Source: Allorhizobium undicola ORS 992 = ATCC 700741 (GTDB taxonomy: Bacteria > Pseudomonadota > Alphaproteobacteria > Rhizobiales > Rhizobiaceae). Taken from it: a stretch of 64,000 nucleotides of DNA. The translations under genes and the position numbers were made by a program. The DNA is taken from assembly GCF_000621665.1 (NCBI RefSeq), contig NZ_JHXQ01000021.1, forward strand, positions 1-64,000, read 5' to 3'. The notes beneath the pieces are model-generated. The model searched no databases. It was not told where the DNA came from and saw only the letters and a list, made by a program, of their open reading frames with translations. Shown here one piece after another: positions 54,349 through 63,932 of this stretch. Within the stretch, counting starts at the first letter, position 1; each line of letters starts with the position of its first letter.

Positions 54349-54669
54349 TGTGCAGCCCTAGTGTTGCTATTGATGTTTCCAGCACCGGAAGGCCGCTTTG
54401 CCGCGTCCATCCATGCGCCTGCCCCCTCTCAAGGATCTGGCTGGCGCGCATCCTTGCACGGCTTTTCGAAAAATTCACCAGATTTTTTTCAACTGGTAAA
54501 CAATAGCAAGCTGCATAATCTCCAAAAATTATGCAAAGCGCAGAAAATAAATGGAAGCAGGATTCCATTTTAAAAACAGAATCTTGCTTCCTACTTGCAA
54601 AATATCATCGTGATCTTTCCAGGCTCGCGCCAAAAAATCAGGCGCAAGTCTGGCGGCCAAGCTCAAACG
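54349..54669. other. Upstream region of the nucleoside operon
   Basis: These 321 bases follow msrA and precede the BMP gene. They hold the msrA terminator (54553-54591) and an imperfect operator-like pair, TTCACCAG and CTGGTAAA, near 54473-54499. No gene is seen. Confidence 0.4.
54553..54591 (-). terminator. msrA terminator
   Basis: The arms GGAAGCA-x-GATTC and GAATC-x-TGCTTCC (12 of 13 paired) with a 13-base loop are followed on the minus strand by ATTTATTTTC. It lies about 80 bases past the msrA stop. Confidence 0.6.
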
Positions 54670-55320
54670 CTAGGCAATCGGGCAGGCAACGCCGGTGCCG
54701 CGCAATCCACAATATCCATTCGGATTTTTGGCAAGATATTGCTGATGATACTCTTCTGCGTAGAAGAATGGGCCAGCATGAGCAATTTCGGTTGTAATCG
54801 CAGCCTTCCGTCCCGCTGCGACCAGGGCCTGCTGGAAGGTGTCACGCATGGATTCGGCCTTTTTCACATCGGCCTCCGCGTCAGCATAAATGGCCGAGCG
54901 GTAGGTCGTGCCAATATCGTTGCCCTGCCTCATGCCCTGTGTCGGGTCATGCGCTTCGAAAAAAACCTTGAGCAGATGGTCGAGGCCGACCACATTCGGA
55001 TCATACACGACCTTGACGACCTCCGTATGGCCGGTCAGGCCCGTACAGGTCTCCTCATAGGTCGGATTGGGCGTAATGCCGCCCTGGTAGCCAGCCGCCG
55101 TGACCCAGACGCCGGGAATATTCCAAAGCAACCGTTCAGCGCCCCAGAAACACCCCATGCCGAGATAGATGACCTTCATGCCCTCGGGATAAGGGCCTTT
55201 CAACGGCCGCCCCGATACATGATGATATTGCGCCGTCTCAAGCGGCTGCGGCCGTCCGGGCAAAGCCGTATCCACGGTTGGCATGATGGTCTTTTTGCCG
55301 AACAATCTGTCGAGTAGCAT
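54670..55320 (-). CDS. msrA: Peptide methionine-S-sulfoxide reductase A
   Basis: A 216-residue MsrA that repairs oxidised methionine (S form). The catalytic Cys57 lies in [40 protein letters not shown]-like (here GTTYRSAIY) and the resolving cysteines in [15 protein letters not shown] are all present. There is a family-typical N-terminal extension of about 50 residues and no signal peptide, so it is cytosolic. Confidence 0.96.
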   Translation of the reverse strand: MLLDRLFGKKTIMPTVDTALPGRPQPLETAQYHHVSGRPLKGPYPEGMKVIYLGMGCFWGAERLLWNIPGVWVTAAGYQGGITPNPTYEETCTGLTGHTEVVKVVYDPNVVGLDHLLKVFFEAHDPTQGMRQGNDIGTTYRSAIYADAEADVKKAESMRDTFQQALVAAGRKAAITTEIAHAGPFFYAEEYHQQYLAKNPNGYCGLRGTGVACPIA

Positions 55321-55413
55321 GTCGAACTCCTTTCAACAGCGCCGCCCTGGCAAAAGCCATCGCGACTGACGTGGTCGAACCCTTTTCACCATTTTGCCGG
55401 ATAAAGACGGACT

Positions 55414-55734
55414 TCAGGCCGCAAATCGGCCAGCCGGGGCCTGTCGTCTATAACCCATCATCCACAGCATGAGCGAAAGCCCGAGCAAAACGGCAAAGCC
55501 GGGCTGGTGCAGAATGGCAATTTCCAGCGCTTCCCAGCTCTGGCGTCCGAGATAGGTCTCGCAGAGATCACGCATCCGCGTGAGGCTCGATGGATCTGCC
55601 GAGATCCACAGACTTTGAAAATCCGTCGTGACGATCGCGGATGACGCCACCGATTCAATCGCGTCCACCGTGGCCGCGATCACCGCCAGTACCAGCGCAA
55701 CGAAACTGATGAAACGCAAGAAGAAGCGCACCAC
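55414..55734 (-). CDS. Small two-helix membrane protein of unknown function
   Basis: A protein of about 106 residues with two membrane helices, one at the N-terminus ([26 protein letters not shown]) and one near the C-terminus ([17 protein letters not shown]), joined by a soluble loop of about 45 residues. No family function is recognised. GTG 55734 is proposed as the start because GGGAG lies 6 bases upstream; GTG 55764 would add 10 residues. It lies between msrA and tRNA-Ser. Confidence 0.6.
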   Translation of the reverse strand: MVRFFLRFISFVALVLAVIAATVDAIESVASSAIVTTDFQSLWISADPSSLTRMRDLCETYLGRQSWEALEIAILHQPGFAVLLGLSLMLWMMGYRRQAPAGRFAA

Positions 55735-56027
55735 ACCCGACTCCCGCCCGAGGGAAAATAACACACTGCTTTTCGCCTGCTATCACGGCCCACCCTCGGC
55801 ATTGCAGTTTTCCCGCTCGAGGTGTTGACCGCCTCCGCCCGCCCATACCGCGTCTCGGGCTCTGATCCAGGACCATGATATGGGGCCACTCCCCCGGCAT
55901 CGGCAATAGGGATGGACGAAAAGTTTGGATGGCCTGCAAAAAACTTTCATAATCGCCTTGCGCCCGGACGAATCCTTGGTATATGTCCCGCCCACCAGCC
56001 GGGGCGAAACTGCCCGCAGGCCTGGAC

Positions 56028-56117
56028 GGACAGGTGGCCGAGTGGTTTAAGGCGCACGCCTGGAACGCGTGTGTACGTGAAAGCGTACCGAGGGTTCGAA
56101 TCCCTCCCTGTCCGCCA
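56028..56117 (+). tRNA. tRNA-Ser (anticodon GGA)
   Basis: A 90-base class II tRNA. The acceptor stem GGACAGG (56028-56034) pairs with CCTGTCC (56107-56113), followed by discriminator G and an encoded CCA (56115-56117). The anticodon loop CTGGAAC gives GGA, which reads UCC/UCU. The long variable arm (GTACGTGAAAGCGTAC region) and the GGGTTCGAATCCC T-arm are typical of serine tRNA. Confidence 0.97.
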
Positions 56118-56130
56118 TTTCTCTCTGAAT

Positions 56131-57522
56131 TCAGGTAGATAGCAATCGTTTCAGCACATCGTAGATGCGTTGATCGGCCATATGCGCGACGTTGAAGCGC
56201 AGGAAGCGGGTTGCGGTCTGGTGGACGCTGAAAATGTTTCCGGGCGCCAGAAGAATATTGGCCTCCATCGCTGAACGGGCGATCCGGGCGGCGTCCTGCC
56301 CTTCCGGCAGCCGGCACCAGAGATAGAAGCCACCGCGTGGCACCAGCCATGGCGTGACATCGAGAGCGCTCAGCTTTTCCGCCACCTTTTCCCGCAGGCG
56401 CATCAGGCGGGTACGGGTCAGTTCCATATGCTTGCGATAGCTGCCACCTGTCAAAACCGCGGTGATGGCTTCGGCAGCGAGCGGATGATAACCACAGAAG
56501 CTGGTGGCGATCTGCAAATCCACCAGCGCCTCTATCATCTCTGGCCGCGCCGCGATGTAGCCACAGCGCAGCGATGCTGACAGCGTTTTGGAAAAACTGC
56601 CGATCCTCACTACATGTTCCAGCCCGTCCAGCACCGCAAGCCGGGGCGAATGAGCAGGCTCCAGATCGGCAAAAATGTCATCCTCGACAACCGTCACGGA
56701 ATGGGCGGCAGCAAGCGTCAGCACCCGGTGGGCCGTGGCGGGCGACATTGTTGCGCCAGTCGGATTATGGAGCGCCGAATTGGTGAGATAGAGGCGGGGT
56801 TTGTGGGTGGCCATCGCGCACTCCATCGCCGTGATGTCCGGGCCAGAGGGCGTATAGGGCACGCCCGCCACCTCGACATTCAAAGCGCGAAACAGGGCGC
56901 GGAAGTTGAAGTAGCACGGATCATCCACCAGCACCCTGTCACCGGGCTTGAGCAGCAGGCGGCAAACGAGATCCAGCGCCTGCGTGCCGCTCCCTGCCAG
57001 CAGCACCTGATCGAGAGAGGCCGCCAGGCCCTCCTCCGCAAAACGCCCAAGCAGCACCCGCCTGAGGCCGAGTGGCCCCCGAACGGCACCGTAATCGGCC
57101 AGCATGGCATCGCTGCTGCGGCCAAGGCCGCGCAATGCCTTGCGAAAGGCGTCATTTGGCATCCAGTCTGCCGGAAGCCAGCCGCAACCGGGCTTCAGGG
57201 TCGAAGGGTCGCTGGCCAACGCCTGCCGCGATACCCAGAAGGGATCCACATCCCGACTGGCCGTTTCCACCCGCTCCGAAAGCGCAAGCGGCCGGGCGGC
57301 GCCGCCAGCCACGAAGAAACCAGCCCCCCGCCTTGCGCGAATGGCGCCCTCAGCCGCCAACCGGTCATAGGCTTCCGCCACGGTGGACGGCGAGACACCC
57401 ATGTTTTCCGCCATATGCCGGATGGATGGCAGACGCTCATCCACACCCAGCGCACCACTGAGGATCTTGCGGCGTACAGCCTCCATCACCGTCTGGGTTC
57501 GGGAACGTGCGTGAGAGGTCAT
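56131..57522 (-). CDS. MocR-type (GntR-aminotransferase) transcriptional regulator
   Basis: A 463-residue fusion of an N-terminal GntR winged helix ([50 protein letters not shown]) with a PLP-dependent class I aminotransferase domain. The PLP lysine lies in [16 protein letters not shown], and [15 protein letters not shown] and [12 protein letters not shown] are fold motifs. MocR proteins sense amino acids or pyridoxal compounds. It is divergent from a DMT exporter, with palindromic TGTATGGT sites next to its start, so it probably controls that exporter and itself. Confidence 0.9.
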   Translation of the reverse strand: MTSHARSRTQTVMEAVRRKILSGALGVDERLPSIRHMAENMGVSPSTVAEAYDRLAAEGAIRARRGAGFFVAGGAARPLALSERVETASRDVDPFWVSRQALASDPSTLKPGCGWLPADWMPNDAFRKALRGLGRSSDAMLADYGAVRGPLGLRRVLLGRFAEEGLAASLDQVLLAGSGTQALDLVCRLLLKPGDRVLVDDPCYFNFRALFRALNVEVAGVPYTPSGPDITAMECAMATHKPRLYLTNSALHNPTGATMSPATAHRVLTLAAAHSVTVVEDDIFADLEPAHSPRLAVLDGLEHVVRIGSFSKTLSASLRCGYIAARPEMIEALVDLQIATSFCGYHPLAAEAITAVLTGGSYRKHMELTRTRLMRLREKVAEKLSALDVTPWLVPRGGFYLWCRLPEGQDAARIARSAMEANILLAPGNIFSVHQTATRFLRFNVAHMADQRIYDVLKRLLST

Positions 57523-57540
57523 GAGGGACGTCCATGAAAC

Positions 57541-57585
57541 TGTATGGTTATACTTTACCATACAGTACAGCTAAATTGTATGGTT
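57541..57585. promoter_or_regulatory. MocR operator candidate
   Basis: TGTATGGT (57541-57548) and ACCATACA (57557-57564) form a perfect inverted repeat with 8 bases between. A third copy in direct orientation (TGTATGGTT) lies at 57577-57585. Direct plus inverted half-sites of this type are common for MocR regulators. Confidence 0.6.
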
Positions 57586-57663
57586 TTGTCTCTGTCTTGT
57601 GCGGCAGGCCGGTCGTAAAGGCAAGGGCATGACACCATCAATGGCCTGCTTTGATTTTCGATA

Positions 57664-57768
57664 CAACGCCGTGCGTTTTATCAAACGCACAAAGGACGCT
57701 GTAACACTTTAAATTTACTGCATAATTTTCACCTTAAATCGATTCCGATTTAAGGAATTATGCAGTAG
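57664..57768. repeat. Family A (Bru-RS-like) palindromic repeat
   Basis: Carries both palindromes of family A: CGCCGTGCGTTTTATC with AAACGCACAAAGGACGC, then CTGCATAATT, CCTTAAATCG and their complements, ending ATGCAGTAG. It matches the copy at 15968-16076 almost throughout but has AAAGGACGCTGTAAC in place of the perfect hairpin arm. It lies 32 bases upstream of the DMT transporter. Confidence 0.85.
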
Positions 57769-57800
57769 ATCCTGGAAAGCGGCAGAGGGAGGAAACAATC

Positions 57801-58661
57801 ATGCAAAGCAAGACATCCGGCCTTGGAAGCGGCCTTCTCGGTGTTTTCATTTTCAGCGGCTCATTACCCGCCACGCGGGTTGCCGTTGCCGATTTCAGCC
57901 CATTGTTCCTGACGGCGGCGCGGGCGTCCATTGCAGCCAGCCTTGCGGGCTTGCTCTTGCTGCTGCTGCGTCAACAGCGCCCTTCGCTGCGGGATTTCCG
58001 GGCGCTCACCATCGTCGCCCTCGGCGTGGTGCTGGGCTTTCCCTTGTTGACGGGGCTTGCCCTTCAGCACATGTCATCGGCGCAATCCGTGGTCTTTATC
58101 GGGCTTTTGCCGCTGGCAACGGCGCTTTTTGCCGTAATCCGCGCGGGGGAAAGACCAAAGCCCGCCTTCTGGATGTTTTCCGTCCTCGGCGCCCTGACGG
58201 TCGCCGGTTTTGCCTTTTCGCAAAGCGGCAGTGGCTCCGGCCTCGGCAACGGGCTGATGATTGCGGCCATCATCGTTTGCGGCCTTGGCTATGCCGAAGG
58301 CGCTTCGCTATCGCGTCGTCTTGGTGGCTGGCAGGTCATCTCCTGGGCGCTGCTGATCGCCTCGCCGATCATGCTGGCGATTGCAGTGGTAAATCCGCCC
58401 GCGCAATGGGGCGCAATCAGCCTCGATGCCTGGCTTGGCCTTGGCTATGTCTCGGTCTTCAGCATGTTGATCGGTTTTATTTTCTGGTATCGCGGCCTTG
58501 CCCTTGGCGGCGTGGCCAGCATTGGCCAGTTGCAACTGCTTCAGCCCTTCCTCGGACTTCTCTTGGCGGGACTTGTACTGCATGAAGCGGTGGCGTGGCC
58601 AATGGTCGCGGCCACTGCCATCGTGGTCGCCTGCGTGGCTGGCGCACGCCGGTTTGCATAA
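57801..58661 (+). CDS. EamA/DMT-family exporter
   Basis: A 286-residue transporter with about ten membrane helices in two EamA repeats (residues about 10-140 and 150-283). Typical segments are FSGSLPATRVAVADFSPLFLTAARA and LQLLQPFLGLLLAGLVLHEAV. DMT proteins of this type export amino acids or related metabolites. Divergence from a MocR regulator points to an amino acid or pyridoxal-related substrate. AGGGAGGA precedes the ATG. Confidence 0.88.
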   Translation: MQSKTSGLGSGLLGVFIFSGSLPATRVAVADFSPLFLTAARASIAASLAGLLLLLLRQQRPSLRDFRALTIVALGVVLGFPLLTGLALQHMSSAQSVVFIGLLPLATALFAVIRAGERPKPAFWMFSVLGALTVAGFAFSQSGSGSGLGNGLMIAAIIVCGLGYAEGASLSRRLGGWQVISWALLIASPIMLAIAVVNPPAQWGAISLDAWLGLGYVSVFSMLIGFIFWYRGLALGGVASIGQLQLLQPFLGLLLAGLVLHEAVAWPMVAATAIVVACVAGARRFA

Positions 58662-58711
58662 CCGTGCATGGCGCTCTCTTCGCAAATCCGGGCAGGCGGC
58701 CTGTCGAAGGC

Positions 58712-59746
58712 TCAGCGCCGCCAGCGCCTGCCATCATGGCTGACACCATAGCTGGCGGGCGTGCGAGCATAGGCTGCAAGACCGGCAAGAGCCGCCTGGG
58801 GATGGGTGACGACGAAGGTGGGAATGGTCTTCATCAGTGCGGAATGCGGCGCCTTGTCTTCGAAAGCGGCGCGGAAGGCAGGCAGCTTCAGCGCAGGAAT
58901 GATCTTCTGCGAGATTCCCCCAGAGAGAAACACCCCGCCGCGCGCCATGAAGATCAACGCCAGATCGCCCGCCAACCGGCCGAGATACGTGGCCAGCAGC
59001 TCGAGCGTTTCCACGCAAACCGGATCGGAGCCGCTCAGGCCATGGGCGGTAATGTCCGCCGGATCCGACCATTCGGGACTCTTGCCATCCGCCACGCAGA
59101 TGGCCTTGTAAAGATGCACGATGCCGCGTCCGCAGATGATCTGCTCGCCGGAAATCCGCCCCTCGATGGTTTCGATATGGGGGAAGATTTCGTAGTCTCG
59201 CTTGCTGCGCGGCCCGATATCCACGTGGCCGCCCTCACCGGGAACGGGAATCCAGATATGCTGGGAATAAACGAGGCCGCCCACGCCAAGGCCCGTACCG
59301 GGGCCAAGAACCACCCGCGAGCCAAGCGTGGTCTGGGAAAGCTCTCCGATTGCCTCACGGTCGTTTTCGGCAAGCGAAGCGGCAGCCAATGCCTGCGCCT
59401 CGAAATCATTGACGACGAGAACATCCTCGAAACCGAGCTGCTCGATCATGCCCTTCGGGCGGATGACCCAATCGCAATTGGTCAGCGGAATTTCATCGCT
59501 CTTGATCGGCCCCGCCACGGCCAGAATGGCCGAGCGCGGCTGAACCGAGCTCTTGTCGAGAATGCACTCCTGAATGGCCTGATCGATCGTTTCGAAATCC
59601 GCCGTTCGAACAGTGGGAAACTCCCTTGGCGCGGCGTAAACATCGGTCAGGATCCAGAATCGCGCATTGGTGCCGCCAATGTCGCCGATCAGGACCGGAA
59701 AGGGAATATGCTCGTTTTCAAGATGTTTGGCCATTGGAACGTCCAT
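58712..59746 (-). CDS. glk: Glucokinase
   Basis: A 344-residue hexokinase-superfamily enzyme phosphorylating glucose to glucose 6-phosphate. [16 protein letters not shown] is the ATP-binding phosphate loop, LAVAGPI the second, [11 protein letters not shown] holds the catalytic Asp, [13 protein letters not shown] follows, and [13 protein letters not shown] is the adenosine motif. It is on the same strand as mgsA and mepA. ATG 59734 (MAKHLENEH) is an alternative start. Confidence 0.94.
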   Translation of the reverse strand: MDVPMAKHLENEHIPFPVLIGDIGGTNARFWILTDVYAAPREFPTVRTADFETIDQAIQECILDKSSVQPRSAILAVAGPIKSDEIPLTNCDWVIRPKGMIEQLGFEDVLVVNDFEAQALAAASLAENDREAIGELSQTTLGSRVVLGPGTGLGVGGLVYSQHIWIPVPGEGGHVDIGPRSKRDYEIFPHIETIEGRISGEQIICGRGIVHLYKAICVADGKSPEWSDPADITAHGLSGSDPVCVETLELLATYLGRLAGDLALIFMARGGVFLSGGISQKIIPALKLPAFRAAFEDKAPHSALMKTIPTFVVTHPQAALAGLAAYARTPASYGVSHDGRRWRR

Positions 59747-59868
59747 CTGGGGCAGTTTCCGTCAAAGTCCAGCGGCTTTTCGGGAAAATTCGCTGTAGCT
59801 TGTGGGCGGCCCAGGCAAAGGCAAAGCCGCTCCGGTTTCTGGTTGGCGCAGAAGGCAGACAGAACCAC

Positions 59869-60246
59869 CTATCCGATTGCAGGCAGAAGGGTATCCGCCG
59901 TCGCCCGGTTCAATGCCATTGGCGTATCATAAAGGATGGCAAGACGCATCAGCGCCTTCACGTCCACGTCATGCGGCATGGGGGTCAGCGGATCGACGAA
60001 GAAGATCAGCATGGCCACCTTTTCCTCGGCAATCATGGCGCCGATCTGCTGATCGCCGCCCAATGGACCGCTTTTCATCAAGGTGACATCGAGGCCGGGG
60101 CAAGCCTGAAGCACTCTGCCGCCCGTGGTGCCGGTGGCAACGATTTTCCAACCGGCAAGCAGGCCTTGATGGCGGCTGGCAAATGCGGCCATCTCGTCCT
60201 TCATCTTGTCATGGGCGATCAACGCAATCGTCCGACGCTCCACCAT
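59869..60246 (-). CDS. mgsA: Methylglyoxal synthase
   Basis: A 125-residue enzyme converting dihydroxyacetone phosphate to methylglyoxal, a bypass of lower glycolysis. It starts [23 protein letters not shown] (His and Lys of the active site). [33 protein letters not shown] and [21 protein letters not shown] supply the phosphate-binding residues and catalytic Asp. ATG 60246 follows GGAGG. It is upstream of glk with a 122-base gap. Confidence 0.95.
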   Translation of the reverse strand: MVERRTIALIAHDKMKDEMAAFASRHQGLLAGWKIVATGTTGGRVLQACPGLDVTLMKSGPLGGDQQIGAMIAEEKVAMLIFFVDPLTPMPHDVDVKALMRLAILYDTPMALNRATADTLLPAIG

Positions 60247-60356
60247 CTCCGGCCTCCAACGCTCCCGCACATTCCAGCGATCGTCCACGTCAGCGGAACG
60301 CGGAATTCAATCGATTTGAATTCCTTCTACACAGGCGCGGCCCAAATGAAAAGCCG

Positions 60357-61406
60357 TCAGCGCGCCGCGGGCAAAGGCACATCATCCTCGGGCACGGGTG
60401 CGCCACCCGTCTTCGGCGCCAGATCTTTCGCGGTGGCGGAAACCGGCACGGGGCCGGGATCCACATAGGCGGCCACACCGCCATAGGTGGCGTGGGCCTC
60501 GTCCACCACGGCGGGCTGATCGAGAATGGCAGCACAGGCTTTCGGCAGATCGGAAACCATCATGGGGCGCGGCGGCGGTGCGGGCTTTGTGGGTGTTGCC
60601 GGCTTTTTCGGCTCCCACGGCTCCTTGGTAAACCACCAGGCCAGCGATTTGTCGCAGCCGTCGCCGGCGGCCACCGGGGCCTGCGGCTTGCATCCGGCCG
60701 CCCCCGCCGGGCAGGAAATGCGAATATGGAAATGCGCGTCATGGCCATAGAGCGGACGGATCTTGCCCATCACGGCGCGATCTCCGGTCCAGCTATCGCA
60801 AAGCTTCTTCTTGATGGCCGGGTTGACGAAAATCCGCTCGACTTGCGGATAGCTTGCCGCCAGCATCAAAAGGCGGGCATGGGCGGGCGTCCACGCCTTT
60901 TCGTCGATGGTCAGGAACTTGTCCTTTTGCAGCATCGAGACGAAGGGCTTGTCCTCTCTTTGCTGAACGCTCAGCCGCTTGGCGGGCATGGGTGTCAGCC
61001 AGACGTCGGCATCCAGCCCGAGCTGGTGGGAGGCGTGACCATTGACCATCGGCCCACCGCGTGGCTGGGCAATATCGCCGACCAGAAGTCCCGGCCAGCC
61101 GACCTTGGGCGCATCACGCGACAATTGCTCCAGCAGGGAAATCATCGCCGGATTTCCCCAGCGGCGGTTGCGGGAAAGGCGCATGGCCTGCCAGTTCGGT
61201 CCATCGGTTGGAAGCGCCACGGCCCCGCTCATGCAGCCCTTGGAATAAAAACCATAGGGTGTGGCAGGTCCGGCGGTGGGTAGCTGCACAGCTCCGAAGG
61301 CCTGTTTGGCAGGCTGGTCCTCACCGGAAAGAGCCGGGGCAAGATCGGCCACAAGCAGCAAGCCGGATAGCGCGAACGCAGACAACAGGCGGGCAGGATG
61401 GGCCAA
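60357..61406 (-). CDS. mepA: Penicillin-insensitive murein endopeptidase
   Basis: A 349-residue exported LAS-type zinc peptidase that cleaves peptidoglycan cross-links. The signal peptide is hydrophobic (LLSAFALSGLLLVADLAPALSG). Zinc-site motifs are NGHASHQLGLDADVW (H and D ligands) and GHDAHFHIRISCP (H-x-H). A Pro/Lys-rich linker near residue 270 and a C-terminal tail extend beyond the catalytic domain. The start is TTG 61406 with AGGAGAT upstream; no in-frame ATG gives a full signal peptide. Confidence 0.92.
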   Translation of the reverse strand: MAHPARLLSAFALSGLLLVADLAPALSGEDQPAKQAFGAVQLPTAGPATPYGFYSKGCMSGAVALPTDGPNWQAMRLSRNRRWGNPAMISLLEQLSRDAPKVGWPGLLVGDIAQPRGGPMVNGHASHQLGLDADVWLTPMPAKRLSVQQREDKPFVSMLQKDKFLTIDEKAWTPAHARLLMLAASYPQVERIFVNPAIKKKLCDSWTGDRAVMGKIRPLYGHDAHFHIRISCPAGAAGCKPQAPVAAGDGCDKSLAWWFTKEPWEPKKPATPTKPAPPPRPMMVSDLPKACAAILDQPAVVDEAHATYGGVAAYVDPGPVPVSATAKDLAPKTGGAPVPEDDVPLPAAR

Positions 61407-61719
61407 GGTCTATCTCCTAAAGTCTCTTTCCGAGAAAAATCGAAAGCTGTTTTCCGTCCGGAAATACATAAAAACAGGGTGTTACAGCGCCGTGATTCCG
61501 ATTTAAGGAATTATGCAGTAGTGCGATTCCCAACTGGCGTGAAGCATAAAATCGCTCAAGAAATCATCCTCTTCATAGCTTTGGACGGCCGGCTGCGGAA
61601 GCCGGGCCGCCATCAATTCCATCGTCATCAATGCCTCGTGATGAGCCGCGCATATTTACCCCTGCCCGATTTCCCGATACCTCAAGGGATAGATTGGGCC
61701 AAGGGAGATCAGGCGCTTT
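61407..61719. other. Divergent gap between mepA and the YejA-like gene
   Basis: These 313 bases contain a repeat chimera (61434-61522) and the two divergent promoters, which I cannot place exactly. No gene is evident. Confidence 0.4.
61434..61522. repeat. Chimeric, internally deleted family B/A repeat
   Basis: The left part (TTTTCCGTCCGGAAATAC, CATAAAAACAG) is family B in reverse orientation. The right part joins the start of family A (GTTACAGCGCCGTG) directly to its end (ATTCCGATTTAAGG, AATTATGCAGTAG), so the middle of A is missing. Confidence 0.7.
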
Positions 61720-63564
61720 ATGAACCGGATGAGGATCGTGCTTTCCATGCTGGCAATGATCGGCGCCTGCTGTCTGGCCGCCACCGGGCAAGCGGGGCAG
61801 GAGCTGCAATGGCGCCACGCCATCGGCATTATAGAGGCCCCGAAATATGCCGCTGGCTTCGAGCATTTCGCCTATGTCAACCCGCAGGCGCCGAAGGGCG
61901 GCGAGGTGAAGCTTTCGGCCAATGGTACCTATGACACGTTCAATCCGGCGCTCGACAAGGGCAATCTTGCCGCAGGCCTTCTGCCACGCGCCTCGTCGGT
62001 GACAGAAACGCTGTTCAAGCCTTCCATGGATGAGGATGGCACGAGCTACGGGCTTCTGGCCGAGGCCATTGCCTATCCGGACGATTATTCCTTTGCCAAA
62101 TTCCGGCTGCGGCCCGAAGCCAAATGGGCCGACGGCCAGCCCGTCACCCCGGAAGACGTGGTCTTCAGCTTCGACAGCTTCAAGGAGCTTCATCCGCTTT
62201 ACACCACCTATTACGCCCACGTCATCAAGGCGGAGAAGACCGGCGAGCGCGAAGTGACCTTTACCTTCGACCAGAAGGGCAACAAGGAACTGCCGATGAT
62301 CGTCAGCGAGCTGGACATTCTTCCACGCCACTGGTGGCAGGCGAACGGGCCGGACGGCAAGCCGCGCGACATTTCCCGCACCACGCTCGAACCCATCCTG
62401 GGTTCCGGTCCCTACCGCATCGCCGCCTTCACCCCCGGCAGCACGCTGCGCTACGAATTGCGCGACGATTACTGGGGCGGCAATCTCAATGTGAATGTCG
62501 GATACAACAACTTCCGCAGCATCATCTACACCTATTACACCGACGATAATGTAGAGTTCGAGGCCTTCCGCGCCGGGGATGTGGATTACTGGATGGAGAC
62601 GACCGCGGCGCGCTGGGCCACCGGTTTCGATTTTCCCGCCGTGAAAAGCGGCAATGTCCTGCGGGCGGAACTGCCCAATCCCTATCGTACCATGGGCATC
62701 ATGCAGGCCATGGTGCCGAATATGCGCCGGGACATGTTCAAGGATGCGCGCCTGCGCGAAGCACTGCTCTATGCCTTCGACTTCGAGGAGCTGAACCGCA
62801 CCGTCTTTTACAACGGCTACAAGCGGATCGACAGCTTCTTCTGGGGCACGGAGCTTGCCTCCTCCGGCCTGCCGCAAGGGCGGGAACTGGCGATGCTCAA
62901 CGATCTGCGGGACAAGGTTCCGCCGGAGATCTTCACGAGGCCCTACAGCAACCCGGTGGGCGGCACACCGGAGAAGCAGCGCGACAATCTGCGAAAGGCC
63001 GTCGGCCTGCTGAAGGAGGCAGGTTATGAGTTGCGCGGCAACAAAATGGTCAATGCCGCCACGGGCAAGCCGCTGGCCTTCGAGCTTTTGCTGAGCAGCC
63101 CCCGGTTTGAGGTCGTTGCGGTGCCCTACAGCAACATGCTGCGCAAGATCGGCATTGAAATGACCGTGCGAACGGTCGATTCCTCGCAATATATCAACCG
63201 CCTGCGCAGCTTCGATTACGACATGACATGGACTGTCTGGGGGCAGACGCGAAATCCCGGCAATGAACAGCGGGAATATTGGGGCTCTGCCTCGGTCAAC
63301 CGTCAGGGTGCGCGCAATTACGCCGGCATTGCCGATCCCGCCATCGACGCGCTGATCGACAAGGTGATCTTCGCCCGCGACCGCGACGAGCTTCTTGCGG
63401 CGACCCATGCGCTGGACAGGGTGCTGCTCGCCCATCACTATGTCGTGCCGATGTATTATGGCAACACCGCCCGGATTGCCTATTGGAACCGGATGAGCCA
63501 CCCTGCCGATCTGCCGCAATTTGCCATAGGCTTTCCCGACATCTGGTGGTCGAAAAACCCTTGA
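61720..63564 (+). CDS. yejA: YejA-type extracellular solute-binding protein (family 5)
   Basis: A 614-residue periplasmic peptide-binding protein with signal peptide MNRMRIVLSMLAMIGACCLAATGQAG. The mature start WRHAIGIIEAPKYAAGFEHFAYVNPQAPKGGEVKLS is diagnostic of YejA. The family 5 core includes EDGTSYGLLAEAIAYPDDYSFAKFRLRPEAKWADGQPVTPEDVVFSFD and ALLYAFDFEELNRTVFYNGYKR. Yej importers take up microcin C-like peptides and contribute to peptide resistance. The partner permease and ATPase genes would lie beyond the window; the next 436 bases hold no gene. Confidence 0.85.
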   Translation: MNRMRIVLSMLAMIGACCLAATGQAGQELQWRHAIGIIEAPKYAAGFEHFAYVNPQAPKGGEVKLSANGTYDTFNPALDKGNLAAGLLPRASSVTETLFKPSMDEDGTSYGLLAEAIAYPDDYSFAKFRLRPEAKWADGQPVTPEDVVFSFDSFKELHPLYTTYYAHVIKAEKTGEREVTFTFDQKGNKELPMIVSELDILPRHWWQANGPDGKPRDISRTTLEPILGSGPYRIAAFTPGSTLRYELRDDYWGGNLNVNVGYNNFRSIIYTYYTDDNVEFEAFRAGDVDYWMETTAARWATGFDFPAVKSGNVLRAELPNPYRTMGIMQAMVPNMRRDMFKDARLREALLYAFDFEELNRTVFYNGYKRIDSFFWGTELASSGLPQGRELAMLNDLRDKVPPEIFTRPYSNPVGGTPEKQRDNLRKAVGLLKEAGYELRGNKMVNAATGKPLAFELLLSSPRFEVVAVPYSNMLRKIGIEMTVRTVDSSQYINRLRSFDYDMTWTVWGQTRNPGNEQREYWGSASVNRQGARNYAGIADPAIDALIDKVIFARDRDELLAATHALDRVLLAHHYVVPMYYGNTARIAYWNRMSHPADLPQFAIGFPDIWWSKNP

Positions 63565-63786
63565 GCATCATGCAGGCTTTGCAAGGAGCGCCGTCAAAAG
63601 ATACCAATATGGCGAATGATTCGGCTCCTTCCCGATGGCCGGGCCGATTTGACGAGATGCGAGGAAAACGATTGGCAAGACCCCGCCGCCCCTTTGCCGA
63701 CCCTGATGTGTTTGCGTGGCTTTCAAAACCACATTACACGACGCTACGGTCTTGCGTGTGGTTTACCCCCCTCTGTCCTGCCGGAC

Positions 63787-63932
63787 ATCTCCCCCTCAAG
63801 GCAGGGCAATCGCATATGCGGAACAAACATGGAATCTGCGAGCATTTGTTCTTGCAACGATTCCGTTTTGTTCGCCCTTCGATTCCTCGAAATCGGTCAT
63901 ATGCGATTGCCCTGCCCCTCAAGGGGGGAGAT
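63787..63932. repeat. Interrupted palindromic intergenic element
   Basis: ATCTCCCCC (63787-63795) and GGGGGAGAT (63924-63932) are the two arms of a palindrome whose loop, TCAAG, has been split and duplicated by the insertion at 63801-63915. Sequences of the form ATCTCCCCC-loop-GGGGGAGAT are frequent between genes in Rhizobiales. Confidence 0.65.
63801..63915. mobile_element. 115-bp MITE-like element with 18-bp terminal inverted repeats
   Basis: The left end GCAGGGCAATCGCATATG (63801-63818) and its exact reverse complement (63898-63915) are perfect 18-bp terminal inverted repeats. They are flanked by the direct repeat CCCTCAAG on both sides (63793-63800 and 63916-63923), an 8-bp target duplication. 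The inside has further small inverted repeats (GAACAAA/TTTGTTC) and no coding capacity, so the element is non-autonomous. Confidence 0.75.

Noticed and set aside
56028-56117. tRNA-Ser as the attachment site of an integrated element
   Set aside because: No integrase gene and no duplicate of the tRNA 3' end were seen nearby.
61573-63519. 648-codon minus-strand frame opposite the YejA-like gene
   Set aside because: It is antisense to a clearly recognised binding protein and has no recognisable fold.
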